Positions 1 to 9,235 of a stretch of 64,000 bases of DNA are shown piece after piece; the stretch's first letter is position 1, and each line of letters starts with the position of its first letter. This DNA is from Aquicella sp964438435 (GTDB lineage Bacteria > Pseudomonadota > Gammaproteobacteria > DSM-16500), in contig CAYTKY010000001.1 of NCBI GenBank assembly GCA_964438435.1, positions 7,459 through 71,458 of the forward strand, given 5' to 3'. The position numbers and the translations under genes are program-made. Under the pieces are notes generated by a model. The model was not told the origin of the DNA, did no database searches, and saw nothing but the letters and a program-made list of their open reading frames with translations.

Positions 1-155
1 CGTCTACTTCAAAACGGTTGCATTAGACGCCATTGAGAATTCATGAGCACATTTTATTTTAATCAATAAAGCGTAATCGCGAAGTCCCAATAAATTCTAT
101 TCATATTTTGATGTTGAAAAATGTAATTCCTTAGCGCGATCAATAGGAGATTGTC

Positions 156-1466
156 ATGATTAACCAGGCTGAATATAGCAAGCGTCGTCAAGCATTAATG
201 CAAAAAATAGGTCCCGATGGCATGGTTATTTTGCCTGCGGCATCTGAAAAAAATCGTAATGGTGATGCGGTCTATGCTTATCGTCAAAACAGTGATTTTT
301 ATTATTTAACCGGTTTTGATGAGCCTGAAGCTCTTTTAGTTTTAATTCCTAACCGAAAAGAAGGCGAATATATTTTATTTAATCGAGTGCGTGATCCTGA
401 GCGAGAAACATGGGATGGGCCACGTGCGGGACAAGAAGGTGCAGTCAACACATTCCACGCCAATCAAGCATTTCCTATTAGCCAATTATCTTCTCTTTTG
501 CCTGAATTGATGGCGGGTAAGGATGTGATTCATTGTCCATTAGGTCTTGATGCTTCGTTTGACAAAACAGTCATGCGTTGTGTGAATAAAATTCGCGGGA
601 AAATTCGCGCAGGATTGCGATATCCTACAGCATTCGTTGATGTGTCATCGTCCTTACATGAAATGCGCATATTTAAAAGTCCTGCTGAAATTGAAATGAT
701 GCAGAAAGCGGCTGATATCACTGTGAAAGCACATATTCAGGCAATGAAGCGATGTCGACCGGGTATGTATGAGTATCAATTAGAAGCCGAAATAATGTAT
801 GAATTTTTACGAAGTGGCGCACGCGCCGCTGCTTATAATTCCATTGTTGGAGCAGGGAAAAATTCGTGTGTGTTGCATTATGTGAATAATACGCAAGAAA
901 TAAAAGAGGGCGATATCGTTTTGATTGATGCAGGCGCTGAATATCACAATTATGCAGCGGATGTGACGCGTACTTTTCCAGCAAATGGAAAATTTTCACC
1001 TGAGCAACGTGACATTTATGAATTGGTTTTAGCATCGCAATTAGCGGCTATTCAATCAACAAAGCCGGGGGTTTCTTGGACCACAGCGCAAGATGTTATT
1101 GTTAAAATTCTTACGCAAGGATTAGTGGATCTTGGGATTTTAAAAGGGAAGGTAGATGAATTAATTGAAAAGGAAGCGTATCTTCCTTTTTACATGCATC
1201 GGTCAGGGCATTGGTTGGGATTAGATGTGCATGACGCAGGACGTTATCGTGTTGGTGATCAATGGCGTGCATTAGAGCCTGGTATGGTATTTACCATTGA
1301 GCCCGGTCTCTACATTGCATCGACTATTCCCGGTGTGCACGAGCGTTGGCACCATATTGGTGTACGCATTGAAGATGATGTGCTCGTCACAAAAAATGGT
1401 TGCGATGTTTTATCTAAAGCAGCGCCAAAAACAATCACTGAGATCGAAGCGACCATGGCGAGTTAA
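156..1466 (+). CDS. pepP: Xaa-Pro aminopeptidase (PepP)
   Basis: Cytosolic metallopeptidase that removes the N-terminal residue from peptides with proline in second position. The 436-residue length matches family M24B. An N-terminal creatinase-like domain (about 1-170) precedes a pita-bread catalytic domain. The five metal ligands are visible: Asp near 258 (IDAGAEYHNY) and near 269 (ADVTRTFP), His near 352 (SGHWLGLDVHDAG), Glu near 382 (TIEPGLYI) and Glu near 406 (RIEDDV). The ATG has a good ribosome site (AGGAGA) about 7 bases upstream. ubiH starts 2 bases after the stop, the classic gammaproteobacterial pepP-ubiH order, so the two are probably cotranscribed. Confidence 0.95.
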   Translation: MINQAEYSKRRQALMQKIGPDGMVILPAASEKNRNGDAVYAYRQNSDFYYLTGFDEPEALLVLIPNRKEGEYILFNRVRDPERETWDGPRAGQEGAVNTFHANQAFPISQLSSLLPELMAGKDVIHCPLGLDASFDKTVMRCVNKIRGKIRAGLRYPTAFVDVSSSLHEMRIFKSPAEIEMMQKAADITVKAHIQAMKRCRPGMYEYQLEAEIMYEFLRSGARAAAYNSIVGAGKNSCVLHYVNNTQEIKEGDIVLIDAGAEYHNYAADVTRTFPANGKFSPEQRDIYELVLASQLAAIQSTKPGVSWTTAQDVIVKILTQGLVDLGILKGKVDELIEKEAYLPFYMHRSGHWLGLDVHDAGRYRVGDQWRALEPGMVFTIEPGLYIASTIPGVHERWHHIGVRIEDDVLVTKNGCDVLSKAAPKTITEIEATMAS

Positions 1467-1468
1467 GC

Positions 1469-2695
1469 ATGATGCATTATGATCTCATCATTGTAGGCGG
1501 CGGATTGGTTGGCGCAGGATTGGCGACTGCCTTGCGCGATGTTAATTTAAACATTGCGTTAATTGATGCGCGATTACCAACCGCAGAAGATCCTCGCTTA
1601 TTTGCATTGAATAGCGGCAGTTGTCAGTTTTTGAAAAACATAGGTATCTGGAAAACGATTGCTAGACATGCTGCGCCTATTCATGAAGTGCATGTTTCTT
1701 ATCAGGGCCGTTTTGGTGCGGTGCGGTTATCACGCGAAGAAATTCATTTATCTGAATTAGGTTATGTGATTCCTGCGCGTTATATTGAAGGGGCATTGCA
1801 TCACGAAATGATGACATTGCCGAACGTAACACTCTATCGCCCCGCTCAATTAAAACGATTGCAGCAGCAAGCCAATGTTGCGCAACTAACGATTGTGACG
1901 GAGCAAGGTGAGCAAACATTACAATCCTCTTTGGTTATGGGAGTCGATGGAACAGAATCAACGGTGCGCCAACAATTGGGTATTGCGATTAAGAAAACAG
2001 TGTGTGAACAAAGCGCGATTGTTGCGAAAATAAAATTAAAACAATTACACAATCAAATTGCTTACGAACGTTTCTATGCAAAAGGTGCGATTGCCATGTT
2101 GCCATTAGTCGATAATGAATGCGCGATGATTTGGACAGCAGATCATGCAACGATTGATGAATTAATGACGTTGTCGGACGACGTTTTTTTGCAACGATTG
2201 CAAAAAGAATTTGGTTATCGATTAGGAAATTTGCAAGCTATTTTTCAGCGTTTTCGATTCCCATTAAAAATGATGTATGCGGAAAAAATGGTGGATCAAT
2301 GTGTGTTTTTGTTAGGTAATGCGGCACACACGTTGCACCCGATTGCAGCACAAGGATTTAATTTGGCTATTTATGAGGTGGCTTTGTTAGTTGAAAGCAT
2401 TAAAGAAAAAGTGGCAACACATCAGTCGTTTTCAACAGCGGATTTGCAAGCTATCAGCGATCGTTTACAGCAGCAACAAGCAATCAGTATCGGTGTTTCT
2501 AAGCGATTATCGCACATTTTTTCGCATGATTCTTTGTTGTGGGGAATGGCCTTGCAAATAGGAATGCTGGGGTTGGATGTGGTGACGCCTGTCAAAAAAT
2601 ATTTTATGAATAAAATGATGGGAAGGGTAGGCCGTGTCCCACGATTATTATTAGGTATGAATGGAAATGAAAAAACTATCTCAACACGAAGCTGA
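1469..2695 (+). CDS. ubiH: FAD-dependent ubiquinone-biosynthesis hydroxylase, UbiH type
   Basis: Flavin monooxygenase of the UbiH/UbiI/UbiF family, which hydroxylates the aromatic ring of ubiquinone precursors. The N-terminus has the dinucleotide-binding GGGLVGAGLA motif (about residues 9-18). The second FAD motif reads LLGNAAHTLHPIAAQGFNLA, close to UbiH. The usual R-D after GFNL is Y-E here, a modest deviation. Length 408 is normal. Its position directly after pepP supports UbiH rather than UbiI. The expected third gene, ubiI/visC, is absent: an unrelated fusion gene overlaps the ubiH 3' end by 35 bases, suggesting translational coupling. Confidence 0.88.
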   Translation: MMHYDLIIVGGGLVGAGLATALRDVNLNIALIDARLPTAEDPRLFALNSGSCQFLKNIGIWKTIARHAAPIHEVHVSYQGRFGAVRLSREEIHLSELGYVIPARYIEGALHHEMMTLPNVTLYRPAQLKRLQQQANVAQLTIVTEQGEQTLQSSLVMGVDGTESTVRQQLGIAIKKTVCEQSAIVAKIKLKQLHNQIAYERFYAKGAIAMLPLVDNECAMIWTADHATIDELMTLSDDVFLQRLQKEFGYRLGNLQAIFQRFRFPLKMMYAEKMVDQCVFLLGNAAHTLHPIAAQGFNLAIYEVALLVESIKEKVATHQSFSTADLQAISDRLQQQQAISIGVSKRLSHIFSHDSLLWGMALQIGMLGLDVVTPVKKYFMNKMMGRVGRVPRLLLGMNGNEKTISTRS

Positions 2696-5486
2696 AAAAC
2701 AATTGCTTGATGTCGTTAATCAATTTCTAACAGAATCAGGTGAGCGTTATAAAAGAGAAATTAAACTCGATGTATCATTGCAGCGTCATTTAGGTATTGA
2801 TAGTTTGGGTCGCGCTGAATTATTTCAACGTATCGAAAAAAATTTTGCGGTGACATTGCCGGATCGGTTATTGGCAGAAGCAGAAACATTAAATGATATT
2901 GCCGTTTATCTTGCTGATGCACCGATACAAATCGATAAAAAATCAACAAAACGTATGATCACGTCGCACGGTGAATATGCGCGAGTCGATCCTTTGCAAA
3001 CAAAAACATTAATAGACGTTTTATTATTATACGGCGAACACTCGCCAGATAAAGCACATATTTATTTTCAAAATGAAGAAGGTAAAGATGAGGTTATTAC
3101 TTACGGACAATTATTAGAACAATCGTTGCGTGTTGCCTCTGGATTGCGTGAACGTGGGTTGCGAGAAGGAGAGACGGTGGCGATTATGTTGCCCACGCAT
3201 CCTGGATTTTTTTATGTTTTTCTTGGCACTTTGTTGGCTGGGGGTGTGCCTGTTCCGATTTATCCACCATTTCGCATGCATATGTTGGAAGAGTATGCGC
3301 GAATCGAAGCGCGTATTTTAAATAATGCAGAAGTTAGAATTTTAGTGACATTTGATCAAGCAGAAAAATTAAGTTTGTTATTGCAAACCTTTGTGCGTAG
3401 TTTGAAGCATGTCACGACAGTCGATGAATTATTGCATCGCAAAGGAAGCGTTTCTATTTATAAAGCGAAATCGGATAGTTATGCATTCATTCAATATACT
3501 TCGGGTAGTACAGCGGCACCGAAAGGTGTTTTATTGACGCATTATAATTTGTTATCCAATATTCGTGCTTATGGAAAAGCAGTGAAAGTCACACCGGAAG
3601 ATGTTGCTGTGAGTTGGCTGCCACTTTATCACGACATGGGATTGATTGGCATGTGGTTGGGAAGTTTGTATTTCGGTGTGCCATTAATTTTAATGACGCC
3701 ATTTTCTTTTTTAAATCGACCTGAGCGATGGCTTTGGGCTATTCATTATCATCGCGGAACATTATCAGGTGCGCCTAATTTTGCTTATGAATTATGTACG
3801 CGCAAAATTGAGCCGGCTCTTTTGGAAGGATTAGATCTGGGTTCTTGGCGAATGGCAGTGAATGGTGCTGAAAAAATTTATCCGCGTACGTTGGAACAAT
3901 TTGCCACAAAATTTGCGCGATATGGATTTAAGCGGCATGCATTATTACCTGTGTACGGATTAGCAGAATCCACGGTTGGCTTAGCTATTCCGCCTGTTGA
4001 GCGTGAATTTCGTATTGATTATGTTGATCGAGATCAATTTGAAAAAGCATCATTAGCCATTCCGTCGACAGAAGCGAACGCATTAGCTTTTGTTTGTTGT
4101 GGCGGACCAATTGAAGGGCATCATATTCGTATTGTTGATGATGAATATCAAGTATTGCCGGAGCGACACGTCGGTAATTTACAATTTTGTGGACCTTCTA
4201 GTATGCAGGGTTATTATCATAATCCGACCGCGACCCAAGCCATTTATCATAATGGCTGGTGGGATTCAGGAGATTTAGCTTATTTGGCAGAGGGCGAGGT
4301 TTACATTACGGGACGTCGTAAGGATTTAATTATTAAAGCGGGACGAAATATTTATCCTGTCGAAATTGAAGAAATTGTGGGGAATATTCCGAATGTACGA
4401 CAAGGATGTGTTGCCGCTTTTAGTGTGACGGATACACAACAAGCATCAGAACAATTAGTTGTTGTTGCAGAAACGCGTGAAAAAAACAAAGCGCAACGAG
4501 AAGAGATGATGAGAAACATGAAAGAAAAAATTGTTTCTGCATTAGATATTACGCCGGATGTCATTGTGTTAGTGGCGCCTCATGTTGTTCCTAAGACATC
4601 GAGTGGTAAATTGCAACGTGCTGCGTGTAAGGCGATGTATAACGACGGTCGCTTAGGAAAAAGAAAAACACCGGCTTGGTTGCAAATGATTAAAATAGCG
4701 AGTGGATCTTTTTTGAATAAAGTAAAGCGCGGTATTTTTTTTACAGGCCGTTTAATTTATACCACTTATGTCGCGTGTTTATTATTCATAACGTTCATTC
4801 CTTTGTTTTTAATTGTCTTGTTGGCATCACGCGATTTTGCGGCAAAAAGTTGTCGATTTTGGGCAAGAGCTATTCTTTTTCTCGCTTGTTGTCCATTGAA
4901 AATCGTTGGCAAAGAAAAATTAAAACAAATGTCCTCCGTTATTTTTGCGGCGAATCATGCCAGTTATGTGGATTCAATTGTGATGATGGCATTGCTTCCG
5001 ACGGATACACGATTTATTGCAAAAAAAGAATTGTTAGCAGCGCCTATCATCCGCACGTTTCTGCGTCGCTTAAATTATGTTGTCGTTGATCGAGCCGATT
5101 TGTCGAAAGGATTGCAAGATACGAAACACATTGAAAGTGTATTGCGAAAGAAGGGGTCTATTTTAATTTTTCCAGAAGGCACGTTTAGTTATGCCTCCGG
5201 ATTGAGACCTTTTCGATTAGGTGCATTTAAAATTTCAGCTGATGCGCAAATACCGATTTGTCCGATTGCATTGCAGGGTACGCGAACCATTTTGCGTGGC
5301 GATGAGAAATGGATGAGGCCATGTCGCATCACGGTGACTGTTTGTGATCCGATTTATCCGACAGGAATAGAATGGCAAGATATTACCGATTTGCGTGATG
5401 CGGTGCGTGCAGATATTGTAAAGTATTGTGGTGAACCGTCATTAGATTTTATTGCCGCACAAACGGTTGCATCGAAACCTGTTTAA
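2661..5486 (+). CDS. ACP - fatty acyl-AMP ligase - PlsC acyltransferase fusion
   Basis: A 941-residue three-part protein. Residues about 1-80 form an acyl carrier domain with the phosphopantetheine motif GIDSLGRAE (Ser near 48). Residues about 110-665 form an adenylating domain with the P-loop YTSGSTAAPKGVLLTH (near 278), the YHDMGLIG core, the GRRKDLII hinge and a C-terminal PKTSSGKLQR lysine motif (near 645), resembling fatty acyl-AMP ligases. After one or two membrane segments (about 690-730) comes a PlsC acyltransferase with NHASYVDS (near 764) and FPEGTF (near 836). It could activate a fatty acid, load it on its own ACP and transfer it to a lipid. The specific product is unknown. The ATG at 2661 follows TTAGG; 2667 is a possible alternative. 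Confidence 0.85.
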   Translation: MEMKKLSQHEAEKQLLDVVNQFLTESGERYKREIKLDVSLQRHLGIDSLGRAELFQRIEKNFAVTLPDRLLAEAETLNDIAVYLADAPIQIDKKSTKRMITSHGEYARVDPLQTKTLIDVLLLYGEHSPDKAHIYFQNEEGKDEVITYGQLLEQSLRVASGLRERGLREGETVAIMLPTHPGFFYVFLGTLLAGGVPVPIYPPFRMHMLEEYARIEARILNNAEVRILVTFDQAEKLSLLLQTFVRSLKHVTTVDELLHRKGSVSIYKAKSDSYAFIQYTSGSTAAPKGVLLTHYNLLSNIRAYGKAVKVTPEDVAVSWLPLYHDMGLIGMWLGSLYFGVPLILMTPFSFLNRPERWLWAIHYHRGTLSGAPNFAYELCTRKIEPALLEGLDLGSWRMAVNGAEKIYPRTLEQFATKFARYGFKRHALLPVYGLAESTVGLAIPPVEREFRIDYVDRDQFEKASLAIPSTEANALAFVCCGGPIEGHHIRIVDDEYQVLPERHVGNLQFCGPSSMQGYYHNPTATQAIYHNGWWDSGDLAYLAEGEVYITGRRKDLIIKAGRNIYPVEIEEIVGNIPNVRQGCVAAFSVTDTQQASEQLVVVAETREKNKAQREEMMRNMKEKIVSALDITPDVIVLVAPHVVPKTSSGKLQRAACKAMYNDGRLGKRKTPAWLQMIKIASGSFLNKVKRGIFFTGRLIYTTYVACLLFITFIPLFLIVLLASRDFAAKSCRFWARAILFLACCPLKIVGKEKLKQMSSVIFAANHASYVDSIVMMALLPTDTRFIAKKELLAAPIIRTFLRRLNYVVVDRADLSKGLQDTKHIESVLRKKGSILIFPEGTFSYASGLRPFRLGAFKISADAQIPICPIALQGTRTILRGDEKWMRPCRITVTVCDPIYPTGIEWQDITDLRDAVRADIVKYCGEPSLDFIAAQTVASKPV

Positions 5487-5501
5487 GAAGGAAATTATTT
5501 T

Positions 5502-6764
5502 TTGATTGATCGTCGATCTATCGCTGCTGTCACGGCTTGGTGTTTATATGATTGGGCTTGCTCTTCTTTTTCTGTGATCGTGACGACCTTTATTTTTGCA
5601 ACGTATTTTACGACACGTGTTTCAGAAAATGAAATTGTGGGTACGTTTCAATGGGCCAATGCCACATCATTGGCTGGCATCATGATTGCATTGACCAGCC
5701 CTTTTTTTGGCGCGATCGCTGATTATAGTGGTCATCACAAGCGGTGGTTGTTTGGATTTACTTGGCTGTGTATCTTGAGTGCCGCTATGTTATGGTTTGC
5801 ATATCCCTCGATACATTCTGTTTATCTGGTATTAACTTCTCTGGTTTTAGGCACAGTGGGTCTTGAAGTTGCGTATGTTTTTTATAATGCTTTTTTGCCG
5901 TCATTAGTGTCAGGTGAATATGTCGGTCGAGTTTCAGGATGGGGATGGGGATGTGGGTACTTGGGGGGCATTGTTGCATTAGCATTTGCATTGTTTATGT
6001 TTATCAAAGGCGGTATTGCCGGATTAGATACAAAAACAGCCGAGCAAATTCGTATTTGTGGTCCGTTTGTGGCTATTTGGTTTGCTATTTTTTCCTTACC
6101 CTTATTTTTTTTGATCCCTGAGATTTCTACGACTTCCTGTTCCTTGTTGAAAGCAATTAAATCGGGATGGCGCGAACTGATTGAAACATTGAAAAAATTA
6201 CCGAGTGAAAAAAATATTTTATTTTATCTTGTTGCGCACATGATTTACGCCGATGGACTCAATACGTTATTTGCATTCGGCGGTATTTATGCAGCGGGAA
6301 CTTATGGTTTAACTTTCGAACAAGTTTTATTGTTTGGCATTAGCATGAATATTACAGCAGGGATAGGTGCTATTGCGCTCGGCTGGATGGATGATTATTT
6401 AGGGTCAAAAGTAACGGTGGTTGTGTCATTATTTTTTCTCATCTTATTAGGTATCCCGATTCTTTTTTTGCATGATAAGTATATTTTTTGGTTGTGCGCA
6501 TTACTACTGTGTGTTTTTGTGGGGCCTACCCAATCGGCTAGTCGCTCACTCATGGTGCGTTTAATGTCAGAAAAGCAAGAAATGGCAACGGAGATGTTTG
6601 GGCTTTATGCGCTCTCTGGTAAAGTCACGGCTTTTGTTGGTCCCTGGTTGTTAGGTGAGGTTACGCTATATTTTGGTAGTCAGCGAATGGGGATGGCGAC
6701 GATCTTGGTTTTTTTCATCATCGGTGCCATCTTGCTGTTGCCTGTTCGGGTTATTCAAAAGTAG
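5502..6764 (+). CDS. MFS transporter, UMF1/Atg22-like
   Basis: Integral membrane carrier of 420 residues with about 12 hydrophobic segments. The N-terminal AWCLYDWACSSFSVIVTTFI resembles the WxLYDWANSAF signature of the UMF1 (Atg22-like) group. An MFS-type loop (ADYSGHHKRWL) follows TM2. Members are mostly uncharacterised; an amino-acid or small-metabolite substrate is possible but not shown. The start is TTG, chosen because AAGAAGGAAA lies at the correct spacing. It begins 15 bases after the fusion gene, so it may belong to the same transcript. Confidence 0.8.
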   Translation: MIDRRSIAAVTAWCLYDWACSSFSVIVTTFIFATYFTTRVSENEIVGTFQWANATSLAGIMIALTSPFFGAIADYSGHHKRWLFGFTWLCILSAAMLWFAYPSIHSVYLVLTSLVLGTVGLEVAYVFYNAFLPSLVSGEYVGRVSGWGWGCGYLGGIVALAFALFMFIKGGIAGLDTKTAEQIRICGPFVAIWFAIFSLPLFFLIPEISTTSCSLLKAIKSGWRELIETLKKLPSEKNILFYLVAHMIYADGLNTLFAFGGIYAAGTYGLTFEQVLLFGISMNITAGIGAIALGWMDDYLGSKVTVVVSLFFLILLGIPILFLHDKYIFWLCALLLCVFVGPTQSASRSLMVRLMSEKQEMATEMFGLYALSGKVTAFVGPWLLGEVTLYFGSQRMGMATILVFFIIGAILLLPVRVIQK

Positions 6765-6801
6765 TATAGATGCCTACAAAATTAATTGAGAAGGTGCCAT
6801 C

Positions 6802-7137
6802 ATGACAACCACGAGTGATGTTATTCAAGCCGTTGGCGATGATTCTTTTGAAGCGGAAGTGATTCAATCAGATCTTCCTGTGATTGTTGATTTTTGGGCG
6901 CAATGGTGCCCTCCTTGCAAAGCGTTAGCGCCAATCCTCGATGATGTTGCGCAAAAATATGTCGGCAAGGTGAAATTTATGAAGCTTGATATTGACCACA
7001 ATCCTTCAACACCTCCTAAATTTGGTGTGCGAGGCATTCCAACATTGATTCTTTTTAAAGATGGGCAAGTGGAAGCAACCCAAGTCGGAATGTTGAGCAA
7101 AGCGGATTTGATGAAATTTATAGATGGCCATATTTAA
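6802..7137 (+). CDS. trxA: Thioredoxin with atypical CPPC active site
   Basis: Small cytosolic disulfide reductase of 111 residues. Family landmarks are the buried Asp of VIVDFWA (residue 30), the active site WCPPCK (Cys36 and Cys39) and the cis-proline loop VRGIPTLILF. The region KLDIDHNPSTPPKFGVRGIP aligns closely with TrxA. Canonical TrxA has CGPC; here the second residue is Pro, a change known to alter redox potential in this fold. Whether it still acts as a general reductant is uncertain. It is monocistronic, with AGAAGG upstream of the ATG, and is separated from rho by a 300-base leader. Confidence 0.9.
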   Translation: MTTTSDVIQAVGDDSFEAEVIQSDLPVIVDFWAQWCPPCKALAPILDDVAQKYVGKVKFMKLDIDHNPSTPPKFGVRGIPTLILFKDGQVEATQVGMLSKADLMKFIDGHI

Positions 7138-7437
7138 TGCTGCGTTCAATGGATTATTTTTGCTAAGCAATGAGTTCAAAAACGCTAACTATCACGATTA
7201 ATATAGTGGCAGTTAGCGTATGCTCTGTCGGAAAAAGGTCGGTGAAGTCAGCGTGGCGAATACTAGATATTTTTTTTAAACCATGCTATCTTTCGGAAAA
7301 ATAGGAACTCCATTTTACCCATCGTTTGAATCTAGTTTAAATTCCCAGGTATGTGGTCGAAAGCAGCGCTTTAGTTCCGAGTTACATGTCTTGTGTGAAT
7401 AAAAATCAATCAAATTTTTTAAGGTATCTAAATCATT
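7138..7437 (+). other. trxA-rho intergenic region with a hairpin
   Basis: A 300-base gene-free stretch. The 9-base arms ACGCTAACT and AGTTAGCGT at about 7182-7219 form a stem, extended inward by CAC/GTG. There is no T-run after it, so it is not a standard intrinsic terminator. The rest probably holds the rho promoter and a long 5' leader; rho is autoregulated through its leader in enterobacteria. No tRNA or convincing small ORF was seen. Confidence 0.4.
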
Positions 7438-8694
7438 ATGAATTTAACTGAGCTTAAGAAAAAAAGTGCAGCTGAGTTAGTGACACTGTCAGAACAATAT
7501 GGGCTAGAAAATATGGCCCGCTCAAGAAAACAAGATATTATTTTCGCCATCTTAAAAGAGCACGCCAAACGAGGTGAAGATATTTATGGCGATGGCGTAT
7601 TAGAAATTTTGCAAGATGGTTTTGGATTTTTGCGCTCGGCGGAAGGTTCTTATCTTGCGGGGCCTGATGATATTTACGTATCGCCCAGCCAAATTCGCCG
7701 TTTTAATTTACGAACAGGCGATACCATTTCTGGAAAGATCCGTCCGCCGAAAGAAGGCGAACGTTATTTTGCGTTATTGAAAGTGGATGAAATTAATTTT
7801 GAAGCACCTGAAAATGCGAAAAACAAAGTGCTATTTGAAAATCTTACTCCTCTCTTTGCTGAGAAACGTCTCAAGATGGAATTGGGAAATGGTAGTACAG
7901 AAGATATCACTGCGCGTGTCATTGATTTAGTTGCGCCATTTGGGAAAGGTCAGCGGGGATTGATTGTGTCTCCGCCAAAAGCGGGTAAGACGATGATGTT
8001 GCAAAATATTGCCCATTCTATCGCGCATAATCATCCAGAATGTTATCTCATCGTTTTGTTAATTGACGAGCGTCCCGAAGAAGTGACAGAAATGTCACGT
8101 TCAGTAAAAGGGGAAGTTATTGCCAGTACCTTTGATGAACCTGCCAATCGTCACGTACAAGTTGCTGAAATGGTTATCGAAAAAGCGAAGCGATTAGTTG
8201 AGCATAAGCGTGATGTTGTAATTTTATTAGATTCTATTACGCGTCTTGCACGTGCTTACAATACGGTGGTTCCTGCATCAGGAAAAGTGTTAACAGGGGG
8301 TGTGGATTCTAATGCGTTGCAACGTCCGAAGCGCTTTTTTGGTGCTGCTCGTAATATTGAAGAAGGTGGAAGCTTAACGATTATCGCAACTGCTTTGGTT
8401 GAAACCGGCTCCAAGATGGATGATGTGATTTACGAAGAATTTAAAGGGACTGGCAATATGGAAATTCATTTAGATCGCCGTATTGCGGAAAGACGTGTGT
8501 GGCCATCGATTAATATTAATCGCAGTGGCACACGTCGTGATGAAAAATTCGTATCGAAAGAAGATTTGCAAAAAATGTGGATTCTTCGCAAGTTATTGCA
8601 ACCGATGGAAGAAGGTGCGGTGGAATTCCTTATCGATAAAATGAAAGATACGAAAACTAACGATGAATTTTTTGATGCAATGAAGAAATTTTAA
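7438..8694 (+). CDS. rho: Transcription termination factor Rho
   Basis: Hexameric RNA-dependent ATPase that ends transcription at Rho-dependent sites. Length 418 matches the family. An N-terminal Rho_N helical region (about 1-45) precedes the cold-shock-like RNA-binding domain with GFGFLRS and the DIYVSPSQIRRFNLRTGD stretch. The ATPase core has Walker A SPPKAGKTMM, the LLIDERPEEVTEM motif, Walker B VVILLDSITRLARAYN, the Q-loop VDSNALQRPKRFFGAARNIE and the R-loop region. The sequence looks fully functional. It is followed after 1 base by an EVE-domain gene. Confidence 0.98.
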   Translation: MNLTELKKKSAAELVTLSEQYGLENMARSRKQDIIFAILKEHAKRGEDIYGDGVLEILQDGFGFLRSAEGSYLAGPDDIYVSPSQIRRFNLRTGDTISGKIRPPKEGERYFALLKVDEINFEAPENAKNKVLFENLTPLFAEKRLKMELGNGSTEDITARVIDLVAPFGKGQRGLIVSPPKAGKTMMLQNIAHSIAHNHPECYLIVLLIDERPEEVTEMSRSVKGEVIASTFDEPANRHVQVAEMVIEKAKRLVEHKRDVVILLDSITRLARAYNTVVPASGKVLTGGVDSNALQRPKRFFGAARNIEEGGSLTIIATALVETGSKMDDVIYEEFKGTGNMEIHLDRRIAERRVWPSININRSGTRRDEKFVSKEDLQKMWILRKLLQPMEEGAVEFLIDKMKDTKTNDEFFDAMKKF

Positions 8695-8695
8695 C

Positions 8696-9151
8696 GTGGC
8701 TTATTGGTTACTTAAATCTGAGCCGAGCACATTTAGCATTGATGATTTGAGTCGACGTCCGCAACAAATTGAGCATTGGGATGGCGTGCGTAATTATCAA
8801 GTGCGTAATATGATGCGTGATGAAATAAAGAAGGGGGATGAAGGATTTTTTTATCACTCCAGTTGCACGCCGCCAGGTATTGCCGGCATCATTAAAATTG
8901 AAAAAGAAGCTTACCCTGATTTCACTGCTTGGGATCCAACGTCGCCGTACTATGATCCCAGCAGTTCCAAAGATCGTCCGCGGTGGTTGATGGTGGATGT
9001 TAAGTTAGTTAAAAAATTTCCTCGTTTTATCACGCTCGATGAACTTCGCCGTGTTCCTGCCTTGCAAGAGATGCTTATTCTGCGCCGAGGTAATCGGTTG
9101 TCGATTACGCCTGTGACACCGCAGGAATGGAATGTAATTTGCGCGCTTTAG
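8696..9151 (+). CDS. EVE-domain protein
   Basis: A 151-residue protein that is one EVE domain, a PUA-related fold thought to bind modified bases in nucleic acids. Typical features are AYWLLKSEPSTFSIDDL at the N-terminus, WDGVRNYQVRNMMRD, GDEGFFYHSSC and the WLMVDVKLV strand. The start is GTG, 1 base after the rho stop, so translation is probably coupled to rho. The exact role in bacteria is unknown. Confidence 0.88.
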   Translation: MAYWLLKSEPSTFSIDDLSRRPQQIEHWDGVRNYQVRNMMRDEIKKGDEGFFYHSSCTPPGIAGIIKIEKEAYPDFTAWDPTSPYYDPSSSKDRPRWLMVDVKLVKKFPRFITLDELRRVPALQEMLILRRGNRLSITPVTPQEWNVICAL

Positions 9152-9183
9152 CAATTAATTAGAGTGCGTTCTAACTAATAGAA

Positions 9184-9211
9184 AGCGTTGCAAAACCATT
9201 TTTGCAACGCT
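9184..9211. terminator. Bidirectional hairpin terminator candidate
   Basis: Perfect 12-base arms, AGCGTTGCAAAA and TTTTGCAACGCT, separated by CCAT. It lies between the convergent EVE gene and the repeat-protein gene, with a T-rich stretch to the right. It is well placed to end transcription from both sides. Confidence 0.7.
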
Positions 9212-9235
9212 GCTTTCCATATTTTGTTTTCATTC

